Below, one piece after another: positions 10,009 to 20,342 of a stretch of 64,000 bases of DNA. The position numbers and the translations under genes were made by a program. Every line of letters begins with the position of its first letter. Position 1 is the first letter of the stretch. The notes under the pieces were generated by a model that was not told the DNA's origin, searched no databases, and worked only from the letters and a program-made list of their open reading frames with translations. Source of the stretch: Burkholderia anthina (GTDB lineage Bacteria; Pseudomonadota; Gammaproteobacteria; Burkholderiales; Burkholderiaceae); the NCBI RefSeq assembly GCF_001547525.1, contig NZ_CM003768.1:2914001-2978000 (forward strand). The letters run 5' to 3'.

Positions 10009-10836
10009 ATGCCAGAGTTGCCAGAAGTCGAAGTCACGCGCCGGGGCATCGAGCCCTTTGTCGCGGGCCGCCGCGTCGAGCGTGTCGACGTCCGTACCGC
10101 GATGCTGCGCTGGCCCGTGCCGGCGGGGCTCGCCGAGCAGTTGCGCGCGCGCGAGGTGCTCGCCGTCGAGCGCCGCGGCAAGTACCTGCTGTTCGAAGTC
10201 GATGCCGGCTGGTTCATCGTCCATCTCGGGATGACCGGCACGCTGCGTGTGCTTCCCGCGGCCGGCGTGCCGGTCGCCGCGAAGCACGACCACATCGACT
10301 GGATCTTCGACGAGTTCGTGCTGCGGTTTCGCGACCCGCGCCGTTTCGGCGCCGTGTTGTGGCACCCGCGCGAAGCAGGCGACGTGCATGCGCATCCGCT
10401 CCTCGCGAGCCTCGGCGTCGAGCCGTTCTCGCCGGCGTTCACCGGCGCGCTGCTGCACGCGCGCACGCGCGGCCGCACGGTATCGGTCAAGCAGGCGCTG
10501 CTCGCGGGCGACATGGTCGTCGGCGTCGGGAACATCTATGCGTCGGAGAGCCTGTTTCGCGCGGGCATCCGGCCGACGACGGCCGCCGGCAAGGTTTCGC
10601 TGGCGCGCTACGAGCGGCTGGCCGACGCGGTGCGCGCGACGCTCGCCGACGCGATCGAGCGCGGCGGCAGCACGTTGCGCGACTTCGTCGGCAGCAACGG
10701 CGAAAGCGGCTACTTCCAGCTCGACTGCTTCGTCTATGATCGTGCGGGCCAGCCGTGCCGCGTCTGCGGCGCGTCGGTTCGCCAGATCGTGCAGGGCCAG
10801 CGGTCGACCTATTTCTGCCCGACGTGCCAGCGTTGA
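10009..10836 (+). CDS. mutM: Formamidopyrimidine-DNA glycosylase
   Basis: Removes 8-oxoguanine and ring-opened purines and cleaves the abasic site. The 275 residues start MPELPEVE, which leaves the catalytic Pro2 N-terminus and Glu3 after Met removal. [23 protein letters not shown] carries the helix-two-turn-helix Asn and Lys. The C-terminal zinc finger is CRVCG...CPTC. The start is fixed by the required PELPEVE N-terminus. mutY follows only 24 nt later, so the two 8-oxoguanine (GO) repair glycosylases form a probable operon. Confidence 0.97.
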   Translation: MPELPEVEVTRRGIEPFVAGRRVERVDVRTAMLRWPVPAGLAEQLRAREVLAVERRGKYLLFEVDAGWFIVHLGMTGTLRVLPAAGVPVAAKHDHIDWIFDEFVLRFRDPRRFGAVLWHPREAGDVHAHPLLASLGVEPFSPAFTGALLHARTRGRTVSVKQALLAGDMVVGVGNIYASESLFRAGIRPTTAAGKVSLARYERLADAVRATLADAIERGGSTLRDFVGSNGESGYFQLDCFVYDRAGQPCRVCGASVRQIVQGQRSTYFCPTCQR

Positions 10837-10860
10837 AACCCTTTTCCACGATCAGACAAC

Positions 10861-11967
10861 TTGAAGCCGCCCCGCATCGCCCCCGCTCCGTTCCCCGTCA
10901 CGCCGCTGCATCGCACGTTCGCCACGCGTCTCGTCGCGTGGCAGCGCGAGCATGGCCGCCATGACCTGCCGTGGCAGAACACCCGCGATCCGTACCGGAT
11001 CTGGCTGTCGGAAATCATGCTGCAGCAGACCCAGGTGTCGACCGTCATTCCGTATTACACGCGCTTTCTCGACCGCTACCCCGACGTCGCCGCGCTCGCG
11101 GCCGCGCCGAGCGACGACGTGATGGCGTTGTGGGCGGGGCTCGGCTACTACTCGCGCGCGCGCAACCTGCACCGCTGCGCGCAGGTCGTCGTCGCCGAGC
11201 ACGGCGGCGCGTTTCCGGCGACGCCCGACGCGCTGGCCGAACTGCCGGGCATCGGCCGCTCGACGGCCGCCGCGATCGCGTCGTTCGCGTACGGCGCGCG
11301 CGCGACGATCCTCGACGGCAACGTGAAGCGCGTGCTTGCGCGGGTATTCGGCGTCGAGGGCTTTCCGGGGGAGAAGCGTGTCGAGAACGACATGTGGGCG
11401 CTCGCCGAATCGCTGCTGCCCGATGCCGCGAACGCGGCCGACGTGAGCGCGTATACGCAGGGGCTGATGGATCTGGGCGCGACGCTGTGCGTGCGCGGCA
11501 AGCCCGACTGCGCGCGCTGCCCGTTCGCGGGCGACTGCGTCGCGCAATCGACCGGCCGCCAGCGCGAACTGCCGGCCGCGCGGCCGAAGAAGGCCGTGCC
11601 GACGCGCAAGACCTGGATGCTCGTGCTGCGCGACGGCGACGCCGTGCTGCTGGAGCGACGGCCGCCGACCGGCATCTGGGGCGGGCTGTGGAGCCTGCCG
11701 CAAGCGGACGGCGATGCCGCGCTGGCCGATCTCGCGCGCGGCTTCGGCGGCGGCGGCACGGTGCCGCTCGCGCCGCTCACGCACACGTTCACGCATTTCC
11801 GGCTCGAGATCGAGCCGCGGCTGAGCGATGTGGCGGACGGCGGCGGCCTGCCGTCGCAGGCGCGGGACGCGGACACCGCGTGGGTGCCGCTGAGCCGGCT
11901 CGACGCGTACGGCGTGCCGGCGCCCGTGCGCAAGCTGCTCGACGCGCTGAGCGGGCCGCTGCTGTAA
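10861..11967 (+). CDS. mutY: A/G-specific adenine glycosylase
   Basis: Removes adenine mispaired with 8-oxoguanine, complementing MutM encoded just upstream. The 368 residues include SEIMLQQTQVSTVIPYY (catalytic Glu), the helix-hairpin-helix LPGIGRSTAAAI with the following catalytic Asp in ILDGNVKRVL, and the 4Fe-4S cluster CVRGKPDCARCPFAGDC (C-X6-C-X2-C-X5-C). A C-terminal Nudix-like 8-oxoG recognition domain spans about residues 240-365. The start shown is TTG; it lacks a clear ribosome binding site, so the exact N-terminus is uncertain by about 15 residues. Confidence 0.95.
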   Translation: MKPPRIAPAPFPVTPLHRTFATRLVAWQREHGRHDLPWQNTRDPYRIWLSEIMLQQTQVSTVIPYYTRFLDRYPDVAALAAAPSDDVMALWAGLGYYSRARNLHRCAQVVVAEHGGAFPATPDALAELPGIGRSTAAAIASFAYGARATILDGNVKRVLARVFGVEGFPGEKRVENDMWALAESLLPDAANAADVSAYTQGLMDLGATLCVRGKPDCARCPFAGDCVAQSTGRQRELPAARPKKAVPTRKTWMLVLRDGDAVLLERRPPTGIWGGLWSLPQADGDAALADLARGFGGGGTVPLAPLTHTFTHFRLEIEPRLSDVADGGGLPSQARDADTAWVPLSRLDAYGVPAPVRKLLDALSGPLL

Positions 11968-12080
11968 CGAACGGGAAGGGCGCGGCGCGGGCCGCGTGCG
12001 GGAAGGCGCCGGGTGGCCGCGCGCAGGAGAGGTTTTCGGGCGGGCGCGACGCGCGATGCGCGACGGAGCGGGCGCGGGCG

Positions 12081-12716
12081 TTACAGCCAGCCGTGCCGGT
12101 CGAGCACGTGGTGCACGGCGTCGATGCGCGCGCCGACGTCCGGAAACTCCATCAGCTTCTGCCGTGCGCGCAGGTCGAGCGGCAGCAGTTCCGCGAGACG
12201 GTTCGATACCCAGCTCGGATCGTCGAGGCGGAACGGTTCGCCGAACGGCATTTTCTCCGGATCGGACTTCTTCAGCGCGTCGATGATGCGCTCGAGCACC
12301 TCGGCGCACGAGCCGAACTGCGCGAGCGCCTGTTCGCCTTCGAGCGGGATGTCGTCGGGCAGCGGCTCCGCGATGCCGACCAGCAGCCCGTTGCCTTCGA
12401 CGCGATACGACAGCAGCTCGAAACGCTGCGTGCCGACCGCCTGCAGATACAGCATCCCGAACTCGCCGGTATCGCACTCGGTGATGCGCGCCATGCAGCC
12501 GATGGTCTCGGGCACCGACACCGCGCCGTCCTGCGCGACTTCGGGCCCGCTCTTGAGCAGGCACACGCCGAACGGTGCGTCGTCGCGCAGGCAGGCGCGC
12601 GACATGTCGAGATAGCGCGCCTCGAACACCTTGAGCGGGAGCAGCCCTCCCGGAAACAGCACCGTGTGCAGCGGAAACAGCGGCAGGTCGATCAGGGTGG
12701 TCGATAGGGAGGACAT
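12081..12716 (-). CDS. Stand-alone LON substrate-binding-domain protein
   Basis: A 211-residue protein matching only the N-terminal substrate-binding (PUA-like) domain of Lon protease: LIDLPLFPLHTVLFPGGLLPLKVFEARYLDM at the N-terminus, FGVCLLKSG, and a helical C-terminal half. No AAA+ or protease domain is present, so it is not a protease itself. Such proteins are widespread and poorly characterised, and possible roles in protein quality control or RNA binding are untested. It is convergent with mutY and 27 nt downstream of rapZ on the same strand. Confidence 0.88.
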   Translation of the reverse strand: MSSLSTTLIDLPLFPLHTVLFPGGLLPLKVFEARYLDMSRACLRDDAPFGVCLLKSGPEVAQDGAVSVPETIGCMARITECDTGEFGMLYLQAVGTQRFELLSYRVEGNGLLVGIAEPLPDDIPLEGEQALAQFGSCAEVLERIIDALKKSDPEKMPFGEPFRLDDPSWVSNRLAELLPLDLRARQKLMEFPDVGARIDAVHHVLDRHGWL

Positions 12717-12743
12717 GGCGCGCGGGCGTGGGGGCGGGTGTCG

Positions 12744-13652
12744 CTAGGGTCGGTCGACCTCGGAGACGAGCCGCGACGACGCGTCGACATCCACTGGCGC
12801 GTCACGATGCCGCACGATCACGTTCGCCTCGCGCGCCAGGCGCGCGGCGAGCGTTTCCGCGATGAACACCGAGCGATGCTGGCCGCCCGTGCAGCCGATG
12901 GCCACGGTCAGGTAGCTGCGGTTGTCATCGCGGAAGTGCGGCAGCCATTTCATCAGGAACGCATGGATGTCGTCGATCATCTGGTGGACGATCGGCAGTG
13001 CGTCGAGAAAGGCGATGACCGGCTGGTCGAGCCCGGTGAGCGGGCGCAACTCGTGGTCGTAGTACGGATTCGGCAGCGCGCGCACGTCGAACATCAGGTC
13101 GGCGTCGAGCGGCACGCCGCGCTTGAAGCCGAACGATTCGAACATCACCATCAGGTCGTTGTTCTTCTGCTCGATGAAGCGCTTGACCCAGGTGCGCAGC
13201 ACATTCGCGCGCAGCGTGCTGGTGTCGACCTGGTGGCCGAATTCGGCGAGCGGCGCGACCAGCTCGCGCTCGCGCTCGATCGCTTCCTCGAGCGACGACA
13301 GCAGGCCGACGTCCGCGTCGTGCGACAGCGAGCCGGACAGCGGATGGCGGCGGCGCGTTTCGGAGAAGCGCTGGATCAGCGCCTGCGTGCTCGCGTTGAG
13401 GAACAGCACGCGCACGTCGTGCTCGCGGGACAGCTCGCGGATCAGGCCGGGCATTTCGTCGAGCGACGCGCTCGAGCGCGCGTCGATCGCGACCGCGAGC
13501 CGGCGCTGGCCGTCCTGCGCAAGGTAGCGGGCGAGTTCGGGGAGCACGTGCGGCGGCAGGTTGTCGACGCAGTAATAGCCTGCGTCCTCGAGCGCGTTCA
13601 GCGCGACGGACTTGCCTGAGCCGGAGATGCCGGTGATGAGGACGATGCGCAT
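12744..13652 (-). CDS. rapZ: RNase adapter protein RapZ (YvcJ-family nucleotide-binding protein)
   Basis: A 302-residue P-loop protein: the Walker [19 protein letters not shown] is at residues 8-25 and a Walker B-like [10 protein letters not shown] follows. The C-terminal domain has [19 protein letters not shown] and the [13 protein letters not shown] motif typical of RapZ. In E. coli RapZ presents GlmZ sRNA to RNase E to control glmS. Whether that circuit exists in Burkholderia is not shown here. Its place beside hprK, ptsN and rpoN is conserved and links it to the nitrogen-PTS. Confidence 0.95.
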   Translation of the reverse strand: MRIVLITGISGSGKSVALNALEDAGYYCVDNLPPHVLPELARYLAQDGQRRLAVAIDARSSASLDEMPGLIRELSREHDVRVLFLNASTQALIQRFSETRRRHPLSGSLSHDADVGLLSSLEEAIERERELVAPLAEFGHQVDTSTLRANVLRTWVKRFIEQKNNDLMVMFESFGFKRGVPLDADLMFDVRALPNPYYDHELRPLTGLDQPVIAFLDALPIVHQMIDDIHAFLMKWLPHFRDDNRSYLTVAIGCTGGQHRSVFIAETLAARLAREANVIVRHRDAPVDVDASSRLVSEVDRP

Positions 13653-13726
13653 GGGAACAGAGAATCCTGACGTTTCATCATAGCACCGGCTCGACGCGTC
13701 GGCGTTGCGCGGCCGGCGCGTGCGGG

Positions 13727-14695
13727 TTACACCAGTTTGCCGGGGAACTGACTGTCGGGATCTTGCATCGCGAGTCGTTGCCGATCCATGAAATCGCGCA
13801 ACGTGTCGATTCCGCGCAACTGCAGGATCGTGTTCCGGACGGCCGCCTCGACGAGCACCGCGAGGTTGCGGCCGGCCGCGACCTGGATCGTGACCTTGCT
13901 GATCGGCAAGCCGAGCACGTCGACGGTCTGGCTTTCGAGCGGCAGGCGCTGGAATTCGCCGTCGGGGCGCCGCACGAGCTGGACGATCAGCTTCAGCTTC
14001 ATTTTCCGCCGCACCGCGGTTTCACCGAAGATCGTCTTGATGTCGAGCAGGCCGAGGCCGCGCACTTCGAGCAGGTTCTGCAGCAGCGGCGGGCAGCGCC
14101 CTTCGACGAAATCGGGGCCAAGACGGACGAAATCGACCGCGTCGTCGGCGACGAGGCCGTGGCCGCGGCTGATCAGCTCGAGGCCGAGCTCGCTTTTGCC
14201 GAGGCCCGAATCGCCGGTCAGCAGCACGCCCATCCCGAGGATGTCGAGGAACACGCCGTGCAGCGTCGCGCGCGGCGCGAGGATGCGCGACATGTAGAGC
14301 CGCAGGCTGTCGATCACCGCGGCGGCCGACATCGGCGTCGTGAACAGCGGCGTGGACGAGCGCGTGCAGCGCAGCACCAGTTCGGGCGGCGCCGCCGCGC
14401 CGCCGGCGACGACGAGGAACGGCGGCTCGAGCGCGATCAGCTCGGCCATGTGGCGCGAGCGGTCTTCGTCGGTCTGGCGCTGGTAGTAGTCGATTTCGGC
14501 TTCGCCGAGCACCTGGATCCGGTTCGGGTGGATCAGGTTCAGGTGGCCGACGAGGTCGGCGCTCGATGTCGCGTTGCCGACCGTGTCGGCCGAAAAGCCG
14601 CGTTCCCAGCCTTCATGCCCCGTCAGCCAGCTCAGTTTCAGCGTGGCTGCGTTGTCGTCGAAGATGCTCTGGGCGTTGATGCTGGACGTATCCAT
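13727..14695 (-). CDS. hprK: HPr kinase/phosphorylase
   Basis: Bifunctional serine kinase and phosphorylase acting on HPr-type phosphocarriers. The 322 residues comprise an N-terminal domain (about 1-130) and a catalytic domain with the P-loop [21 protein letters not shown] near residue 155. The following [15 protein letters not shown] and the signature [17 protein letters not shown] are also present. The ATG at 14695 follows the family start. In proteobacteria it sits with ptsN and rapZ and is thought to control the nitrogen-related PTS rather than classical catabolite repression. Confidence 0.95.
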   Translation of the reverse strand: MDTSSINAQSIFDDNAATLKLSWLTGHEGWERGFSADTVGNATSSADLVGHLNLIHPNRIQVLGEAEIDYYQRQTDEDRSRHMAELIALEPPFLVVAGGAAAPPELVLRCTRSSTPLFTTPMSAAAVIDSLRLYMSRILAPRATLHGVFLDILGMGVLLTGDSGLGKSELGLELISRGHGLVADDAVDFVRLGPDFVEGRCPPLLQNLLEVRGLGLLDIKTIFGETAVRRKMKLKLIVQLVRRPDGEFQRLPLESQTVDVLGLPISKVTIQVAAGRNLAVLVEAAVRNTILQLRGIDTLRDFMDRQRLAMQDPDSQFPGKLV

Positions 14696-14824
14696 GACTC
14701 TCGTCACTCCAATGGGCCGGTGCGGGCGCGCGGCGACGGACGTCGCCATGCCGGGCCGGCGCCGGGCGGCCCTGGACGGCGGCATGCGCCGCCTCGTACG
14801 GGGAAATATTCCGCCCGGAACAAC

Positions 14825-15280
14825 TCAAGGTTGCCACTGAGTGAGCAGGCGATGCAACTCGGCGATATCCGTTTCGTTGTGCAGACGCTCGCGCGCGTCG
14901 CGATCGGACAGCAGTTGCGCGATCTCCGACAGGATCTCGAGGTGCTGCTGCGTGGCTTGCTCGGGGACGAGCAGGAAGATCAGGAGGCTGACCGGCTGGC
15001 CGTCGGGCGCTTCGAACGGGATTGCATCGGCGAGGCGGACGAACGCGGCGAGCGGATGCTTGAGGCCCTTGATGCGGCCGTGCGGAATCGCGACACCTTC
15101 GCCGAGCCCGGTCGAACCGAGGCGCTCGCGCGCGAACAGGTTGTCCGTGACGGTGCTGCGGCCGATGCCGTTCTGATTCTCGAACATCAGCCCGGCTTGT
15201 TCGAAGACGCGTTTCTTGCTGGTGACCGAGAGGTCGATGACGACGTTCTCTATGGGCAGGATTTTGGCTAGGCGATTCAT
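14825..15280 (-). CDS. ptsN: PTS IIA-like nitrogen regulatory protein PtsN (EIIA-Ntr)
   Basis: A 151-residue EIIA-Ntr. The phosphoacceptor His lies in GVAIPHGRIKGL at about residue 67, with FARERLGSTGLGEG before it and PVSLLIFLLVPEQATQQHLEILSEIAQLL after. It transmits the phosphorylation state of the nitrogen PTS to targets such as K+ transporters and sensor kinases; the targets in this organism are unknown. The ATG at 15280 is the family start. It lies between hprK and hpf, with a terminator after hpf, so ptsN probably has its own promoter in 15281-15484. Confidence 0.95.
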   Translation of the reverse strand: MNRLAKILPIENVVIDLSVTSKKRVFEQAGLMFENQNGIGRSTVTDNLFARERLGSTGLGEGVAIPHGRIKGLKHPLAAFVRLADAIPFEAPDGQPVSLLIFLLVPEQATQQHLEILSEIAQLLSDRDARERLHNETDIAELHRLLTQWQP

Positions 15281-15484
15281 GTTGGCAGGCGATTGGGCGG
15301 CCTGGGGTCTCCTTGCGGCGGCGGACTGATTTTCCATGTTCGGCGATATCAAGGCATGTGGCATGGCAACCTGCAACGCCGCTACCGCATCCAACACCCC
15401 CCGGCGATAACCGGGACATTATAGAGCACAGCCGCGCGCGTGGCGCAGCACGGTCGGACCGGTTGCACCTGCGCTCGGAGTGGC

Positions 15485-15510
15485 AAAAAAAACGCCCGGC
15501 GAACCGGGCG
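15485..15510 (-). terminator. Rho-independent terminator after hpf
   Basis: A 7-bp GC stem (CGCCCGG with CCGGGCG, 4-nt loop) is followed on the minus strand by eight Us. It lies 21 nt beyond the hpf stop. Confidence 0.9.
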
Positions 15511-15531
15511 GCGTGCGTGTTGCGGTGACGA

Positions 15532-15891
15532 TCACTGCGGCGGCAGTTCGATCTGGTCGATCGACGGTTGAAGCTTGATCGGGTCGTGCGCGTGCGTTTG
15601 CAGGCGCTCCATGTGCTTGACGACCTGGCGATCCAGCTTGTCGATCAGCAGATCGATCGCGGCGTACAGGTTGCCGTTCGCGCTTTCGACGAAGATGTCC
15701 TTGCCCTTCAGGTGCAGGTTGATTTCCGCGCGCTGCTGCTTGTCCTTTTCCTTGTGGTTGTCGACCGAGAGGATCACAGTGCCATCGATCACCTGATCGC
15801 TATGCCGTAGCACCCGGTCCAGCTTGGTGATCACGTATTCGCGAATTGCAGGCGTGACTTCGAGATGATGTCCACTGATCTTCAGGTTCAT
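15532..15891 (-). CDS. hpf: Ribosome hibernation promoting factor
   Basis: A 119-residue HPF/YfiA (formerly sigma-54 modulation) protein: [27 protein letters not shown], then [40 protein letters not shown], the conserved beta-alpha-beta-beta-beta-alpha fold. It binds the decoding centre of idle ribosomes in stationary phase. It is slightly longer than the E. coli short HPF (95) and lacks the C-terminal dimerisation domain of long HPF. It follows rpoN on the same strand, as is almost universal in proteobacteria. Confidence 0.95.
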   Translation of the reverse strand: MNLKISGHHLEVTPAIREYVITKLDRVLRHSDQVIDGTVILSVDNHKEKDKQQRAEINLHLKGKDIFVESANGNLYAAIDLLIDKLDRQVVKHMERLQTHAHDPIKLQPSIDQIELPPQ

Positions 15892-16050
15892 AGTGCTTCT
15901 CCAAGCGAGTGACCACCCGGCCGCATCGAGGCGGCGCTCCGGTCGACTTGCCCGTGCCGCACGAAGGCGGCGTATCGCGGACAGGTCGCCCGGCCTGTTC
16001 CCCGTGTGCGCGGTGGTCGGGACACGCCTGCCGCCGGGCAGGCAGCAGGC

Positions 16051-17556
16051 TTAAAGAGACTTGCGCAGATTCACTGCCGGGATCTTGAGGGCTTCGCGAT
16101 ATTTCGCAACCGTGCGGCGCGCGACCACGAACCCCTGTTCTGCCAGCAGCTCGGCAATGCGGCTGTCCGAAAGTGGCGATTTTGGGTCTTCAGCTCCTAT
16201 CAGTTGCTTGATGAGGGCTCGGATGGCGGTCGACGAGGCGGCGCCACCGGTGTCGGTCGAGACGTGAGATCCGAAGAAGTACTTAAATTCAAGCGTCCCG
16301 AACGGGGTCAGCATGTACTTCCCGGTTGTCACACGGCTGACAGTCGACTCGTGTAGGCCCAGCGTATCAGCTATTTCCCGCAAAACCAAGGGGCGCATGG
16401 CAATTTCACCGTGCGCGAAGAAATTCTTCTGACGCTCGACAATAGCCTGCGCGACACGCAGGATCGTGTCGAAACGCTGCTGGATGTTCTTGATCAGCCA
16501 GCGCGCTTCCTGGAGCTGCTGTTTCAACGATCCGGCCGACGGGTCGCCGCGGCTGTTGCGCAGGATGTTCGCGTACAGGTTGTTGATCCGCAGGCGCGGC
16601 ACGACCTCCGGATTGAGCTCCGCGAGCCAGCCCTGGCCGGCCTTCTTCACGATGATGTCGGGCACGACGTAGTCAGCCTCGGCCTTCCCGTATGCGGCGC
16701 CGGGGAACGGCTCCAGCGAGCGGATCAGCGCGTGCGCGTCGCGCAGCGCGTCGTCGGTCGCCTTCAGGTGCTTGCGCAACCGTGTGAAGTCGCGTGCGGC
16801 GAGCAGTTCGAGATGCTGCGACACGATCTCGAGCGCGAGCGTGCGCGTGGGGGACGGATCGAGACGCAGCAACTGCAGCTTCAGGCATTCGGAGGCCGAG
16901 CGCGCGCCGACGCCGGCCGGGTCGAAGCTGTGCAGCAGCGCGAGCGCCGCGTTCAGTTCGTCGCAGTCGATTTCCAGCTCGGGCGGCAGATCGGCGAGCA
17001 CTTCGTCGAGCGTGGCGGTCAGATAGCCGTCGTCGTCGAGCGATTCGATCAGGAACATCACGAGCGCGCGATCGCGCGGGCCGGCCTGCGTGACGCGCAA
17101 CTGCGCGGACAGGTGGTCGCGCAGCGACGTCGCGGCTTCCTGCACCTGCAGCGGCGGCAGATCGTCGTCGTCGGACGCGCCGCTCGAGCGGCCGTATTCG
17201 TCGAGATTCCACTGCGGGCCGTCGCTGCCGTCGCCGGACGCATAGCCGTCGTATTCGTCGGCGCCTGCCGGCTCGTCGCGTTCCGCGCGATCGCTGGACG
17301 TACTGGTGCCGTTGGCCGCGGCGGGTTCGGTGTTCGATGCGGGGGGCGTCTGCGCGATCAGCGATCCGTCCGCGGCGACGCGCAGCGGGCTCGCGATCCA
17401 TTCGTCGTCGTTCTCGAGCAGCGGGTTCTGCGCGACGGCCATCGCGACTTCCTGCTGCAATTCGAGCGTCGACAACTGCAGGAGCCGGATCGACTGCTGC
17501 AGCTGGGGCGTCAGCGCAAGATGTTGCGACAGGCGGAGTTGAAGGCTGGCTTTCAT
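16051..17556 (-). CDS. rpoN: RNA polymerase sigma-54 factor
   Basis: Alternative sigma factor that needs enhancer-binding ATPases. The 501 residues have a Gln-rich region I ([22 protein letters not shown] at residues 15-36) and an acidic, low-complexity region II (about 60-150, many Asp/Ser/Gly). The core-binding region and the DNA-binding region follow, ending in the RpoN box [10 protein letters not shown] near residue 480. The ATG at 17556 gives the standard [11 protein letters not shown] start. It follows lptB and precedes hpf, the conserved order. Confidence 0.97.
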   Translation of the reverse strand: MKASLQLRLSQHLALTPQLQQSIRLLQLSTLELQQEVAMAVAQNPLLENDDEWIASPLRVAADGSLIAQTPPASNTEPAAANGTSTSSDRAERDEPAGADEYDGYASGDGSDGPQWNLDEYGRSSGASDDDDLPPLQVQEAATSLRDHLSAQLRVTQAGPRDRALVMFLIESLDDDGYLTATLDEVLADLPPELEIDCDELNAALALLHSFDPAGVGARSASECLKLQLLRLDPSPTRTLALEIVSQHLELLAARDFTRLRKHLKATDDALRDAHALIRSLEPFPGAAYGKAEADYVVPDIIVKKAGQGWLAELNPEVVPRLRINNLYANILRNSRGDPSAGSLKQQLQEARWLIKNIQQRFDTILRVAQAIVERQKNFFAHGEIAMRPLVLREIADTLGLHESTVSRVTTGKYMLTPFGTLEFKYFFGSHVSTDTGGAASSTAIRALIKQLIGAEDPKSPLSDSRIAELLAEQGFVVARRTVAKYREALKIPAVNLRKSL

Positions 17557-17728
17557 GGCAAGGAGGGAGTCATACCGGCAGTTTGCCACGACCCAGGCGC
17601 GTTGAGCCATCCGCGATTACGCGTGGCGCGCCGCCCGGCCGCGGGCATGCCCGCGGGCGTGGATGCAAAGCGGGGCGCAGCCCCGCGCGGCGCTGCCGGG
17701 CGGGGTGCAGCCAGCCACGAGGAGGACG

Positions 17729-18505
17729 TTACATGCGGAAGTGCTCGCCGAGGTACACGCGGCGCACGCTTTCGTTTTCGATGATTTCGCTCGGCGCGCC
17801 GGCGGCCAGCACCGAACCGTCGCTGATGATGTAAGCGTGGTCGCAGATGCCGAGCGTTTCGCGGACGTTGTGGTCCGTGATCAGCACGCCGATGTTGCGC
17901 TGTTTCAGGAACTTGACGATCTTCTGGATCTCGAGCACGGCGATCGGGTCGACGCCGGCGAACGGTTCGTCGAGCAGGATGAAGCTCGGGTTGGTCGCGA
18001 GCGCGCGCGCGATTTCGACGCGGCGCCGTTCGCCGCCCGACAGCGACAGCGCGGGGTTCTCGCGCAGGTGGCCGATCTGCAGCTCGTCGAGCAGCGCCTC
18101 GGTGCGCGCCGAGATCGCATCCTTCGACAGCCGCTTGCCGTCTTCGCCGTGCTGCAGCTCGAGCACCGCGCGGATGTTTTCCTCGACGGTCAGCTTGCGG
18201 AACACGGATGCTTCCTGCGGCAGGTACGACAGGCCGAGCGACGCGCGCTTGTGGATCGGCAGCAGGCCGATCGAGCTGCCGTTCAGCGAGATTTCGCCCG
18301 CGTCCGTCGGTACGAGGCCGACGATCATGTAGAACGACGTGGTCTTGCCGGCGCCGTTCGGGCCGAGCAGGCCGACGACCTCGCCGCTCTTCACGTCGAG
18401 CGACACGTCCTTGACGACCGTGCGCGAGCCGTAGCGCTTCTTCAGGTTGCGGACGACGAGCGAGCTCGTGGTGCCGGCCGGCTGGCGGTTCGGGAGCGCG
18501 TTCAT
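17729..18505 (-). CDS. lptB: LPS export ABC transporter ATPase LptB
   Basis: Cytoplasmic ATPase of the LptB2FG complex that extracts LPS from the inner membrane. The 258 residues contain Walker A GPNGAGKT, a Q loop at YLPQE, the signature [15 protein letters not shown], Walker [14 protein letters not shown] and the switch His in LITDHNV. The start codon overlaps the lptA stop by 4 nt (ATGA). LptF and LptG are not in this window. Confidence 0.97.
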   Translation of the reverse strand: MNALPNRQPAGTTSSLVVRNLKKRYGSRTVVKDVSLDVKSGEVVGLLGPNGAGKTTSFYMIVGLVPTDAGEISLNGSSIGLLPIHKRASLGLSYLPQEASVFRKLTVEENIRAVLELQHGEDGKRLSKDAISARTEALLDELQIGHLRENPALSLSGGERRRVEIARALATNPSFILLDEPFAGVDPIAVLEIQKIVKFLKQRNIGVLITDHNVRETLGICDHAYIISDGSVLAAGAPSEIIENESVRRVYLGEHFRM

Positions 18506-19167
18506 TGGCCCGGCGCTCCCTGGATCGTGGTCGACGGCGACAGCTTGGCCGGCGCCCCGTTCAGCGGCGCGGGGCCGCCGTTCTTCGGCGACAGCATCGC
18601 GCGCACGCGGCCGTTCGGGTTGCCCGGCGCGGCGACGTCCTTGCCGCCCTTCGCGGTGTAGAAGTCGCGCTGGCCGTCGTACGTGATCACGCTGCCGTGC
18701 ACGGTGTCGGCGACCGTCGACGTGCCCTGCAGGCGGCGCACGGTCGCGGCGGTGGTCAGCGTGGTCAGGTCCTGCTTGCCGTCGTAGTCGATGCGTTCGG
18801 CGTCGCCGTCGATGTACTCGTCGAGGCCTTCGCGCTTCTGGCGGAACGTCGCGTGCTTCTTGCCGCTGCCGAACGACGTCGCGTACTGATAGCCTTCCGG
18901 GTCCTGGCGCACTTCGACGCGATCGCCCTTGATGATGATCGTGCCCTTCGTGATCACGACGTTGCCGGTCGCGACCGTGACCTGCTTCAGATCGTCATAG
19001 GTCAGGTTGTCGGCCTCGACGTTGATCGGCTTGTTCTGGTCGGCCTTCTCGGCATGGGCGAGCGGCGCCAGCCCGACGAGCGGGAGCGCCACGAGCGTCG
19101 CGGCGAGCGCGGCGCGGACGGCGCGCGCAGCGCCGCCGGAAATCTGTCGAGGGAACGGTTCGTTCAT
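18502..19167 (-). CDS. lptA: LPS transport periplasmic protein LptA
   Basis: Periplasmic bridge protein that carries LPS between LptC and LptD. About 221 residues from the ATG at 19167: a Sec signal peptide ends near APLAHA, followed by the OstA/LptA beta-jellyroll with [30 protein letters not shown] and repeated strand pairs. A GTG at 19191, overlapping the lptC stop (GTGA), is an alternative start that would add eight residues. The C-terminus is Pro/Gly-rich. It overlaps lptB and follows lptC in one operon. Confidence 0.93.
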   Translation of the reverse strand: MNEPFPRQISGGAARAVRAALAATLVALPLVGLAPLAHAEKADQNKPINVEADNLTYDDLKQVTVATGNVVITKGTIIIKGDRVEVRQDPEGYQYATSFGSGKKHATFRQKREGLDEYIDGDAERIDYDGKQDLTTLTTAATVRRLQGTSTVADTVHGSVITYDGQRDFYTAKGGKDVAAPGNPNGRVRAMLSPKNGGPAPLNGAPAKLSPSTTIQGAPGQ

Positions 19168-19187
19168 GCAGTCACGTGAGGGATGCG

Positions 19188-19802
19188 TCACTTGGGTTGA
19201 CCTTTCGAGCCGCCGGACGTGTCCGCCGCGGCGATCGTGCCGCGCACGTTGCCGTAAAGCTCGATGACCCGGGTGACGTTGTTGTACTTCATGCCGTCGG
19301 TCGCGTTGACGAGCGACAGGCCGCGCTGAAGTTTAACCGGCTTTTCGGTCTGGATCACATCGTCATTGACGAAGATCCGGAAATGCTGGGAATCGGCCTG
19401 CATCTGCGGATCGCCGCCGCCGGCCGCGCGCAGGATGCGCGCGTCGTCGTACAAGTCGACGATCGACACGTCGCCGTTGACGGTGCCGCGCTTCGCGGTG
19501 GTCGTCACGACCGGCTTGCCGGGCTGGAACGCGCGCATGGCCGGATCGGTCAGGTCGCTGCTTTCGGTATCTTCGTAATGGACCAGCTTCGCGGCCGTCA
19601 GCCGGTACTGGGTCGTGCCGGACTGGTCGAGCTCGGTGACCGAGAAGTTGTCCGCGAAATAGTCGGGCGTGTGGCGCTTCGGCTGCGCGGCGCCCTCGCC
19701 GGGCGGCGGCAGCGTGGCCTGCAGCAGCCACCACGTGACGCCCGCGAGCGCGGCGACCGCGGCGAGCGGCAGCATCTGGGTCCAGCGGAAATGCGTGCTC
19801 AT
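19188..19802 (-). CDS. lptC: LPS export protein LptC
   Basis: A 204-residue bitopic inner-membrane protein. One N-terminal transmembrane helix (LPLAAVAALAGVTWWLLQ, residues 11-28) is followed by a periplasmic LptC jellyroll with HTPDYFADNFSVTELDQSGTTQYRLTAAKLVHYEDTESSDL. It hands LPS from LptB2FG to LptA. It is positioned 3 nt after kdsC and directly upstream of lptA, matching the standard operon. Confidence 0.95.
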   Translation of the reverse strand: MSTHFRWTQMLPLAAVAALAGVTWWLLQATLPPPGEGAAQPKRHTPDYFADNFSVTELDQSGTTQYRLTAAKLVHYEDTESSDLTDPAMRAFQPGKPVVTTTAKRGTVNGDVSIVDLYDDARILRAAGGGDPQMQADSQHFRIFVNDDVIQTEKPVKLQRGLSLVNATDGMKYNNVTRVIELYGNVRGTIAAADTSGGSKGQPK

Positions 19803-19805
19803 CGG

Positions 19806-20342
19806 TCAGGCTCCGCAGGCGGCGGCGAGCAGCGCGTCGTAGCGGCGCTGCGCGCGCAGGACCGCATCGCAGACTTCACGCACCGCGCCGTGGCCGCCAC
19901 GCGCCTCGGCGACCCAGTGCGCGCGGGCGATCACCTCGGGGTGCGCGTTCGCGGGGGCCGCGGCGAAGCCGCAGCGCAGCATCACCGGCAGGTCGGGCCA
20001 GTCGTCGCCCATGTAGCCGCATGCGTCGGCCGTCAGGCCGAGCGATGCGATCAGGTCGGCGAACACGGCGAGCTTGTTCTCGACGCCCTGGAACAGGTGC
20101 GCGATCTTCATTTCCTTCGCGCGCGCCGCGACGATGTCCGAGCGGCGGCCCGTGATGATCGCGGTCGCGATGCCGGCCTCGCCGAGCAGCTTCACGCCGT
20201 GGCCGTCGAGCGAATTGAACGACTTCATCGTGTCGCCGGCCGCGGTAAACAGCAGGCCGCCGTCGGTCAGTACGCCGTCGACGTCGAAAATCATCAGCTT
20301 CACGCGGCTCGCGCGTTCGGCCGCAGTCAGCGCTGCGCTCAT
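19806..20342 (-). CDS. kdsC: 3-deoxy-D-manno-octulosonate 8-phosphate phosphatase KdsC
   Basis: HAD-family phosphatase of KDO synthesis, 178 residues. HAD motif I is MIFDVDGVLTDG (residues 17-28), motif II AIITGRRS, and motif IV GYMGDDWPDLPVM. No cap domain is present, as expected for the tetrameric KdsC family. The ATG at 20342 overlaps the kdsD stop, so the two KDO genes are translationally coupled. Confidence 0.96.
   Translation of the reverse strand: MSAALTAAERASRVKLMIFDVDGVLTDGGLLFTAAGDTMKSFNSLDGHGVKLLGEAGIATAIITGRRSDIVAARAKEMKIAHLFQGVENKLAVFADLIASLGLTADACGYMGDDWPDLPVMLRCGFAAAPANAHPEVIARAHWVAEARGGHGAVREVCDAVLRAQRRYDALLAAACGA

Noticed and set aside
16021..16045. Hairpin GCCTGCC/GGGCAGGC after rpoN as a terminator
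   Set aside because: No U tract on the minus strand, and rpoN may be cotranscribed with hpf.
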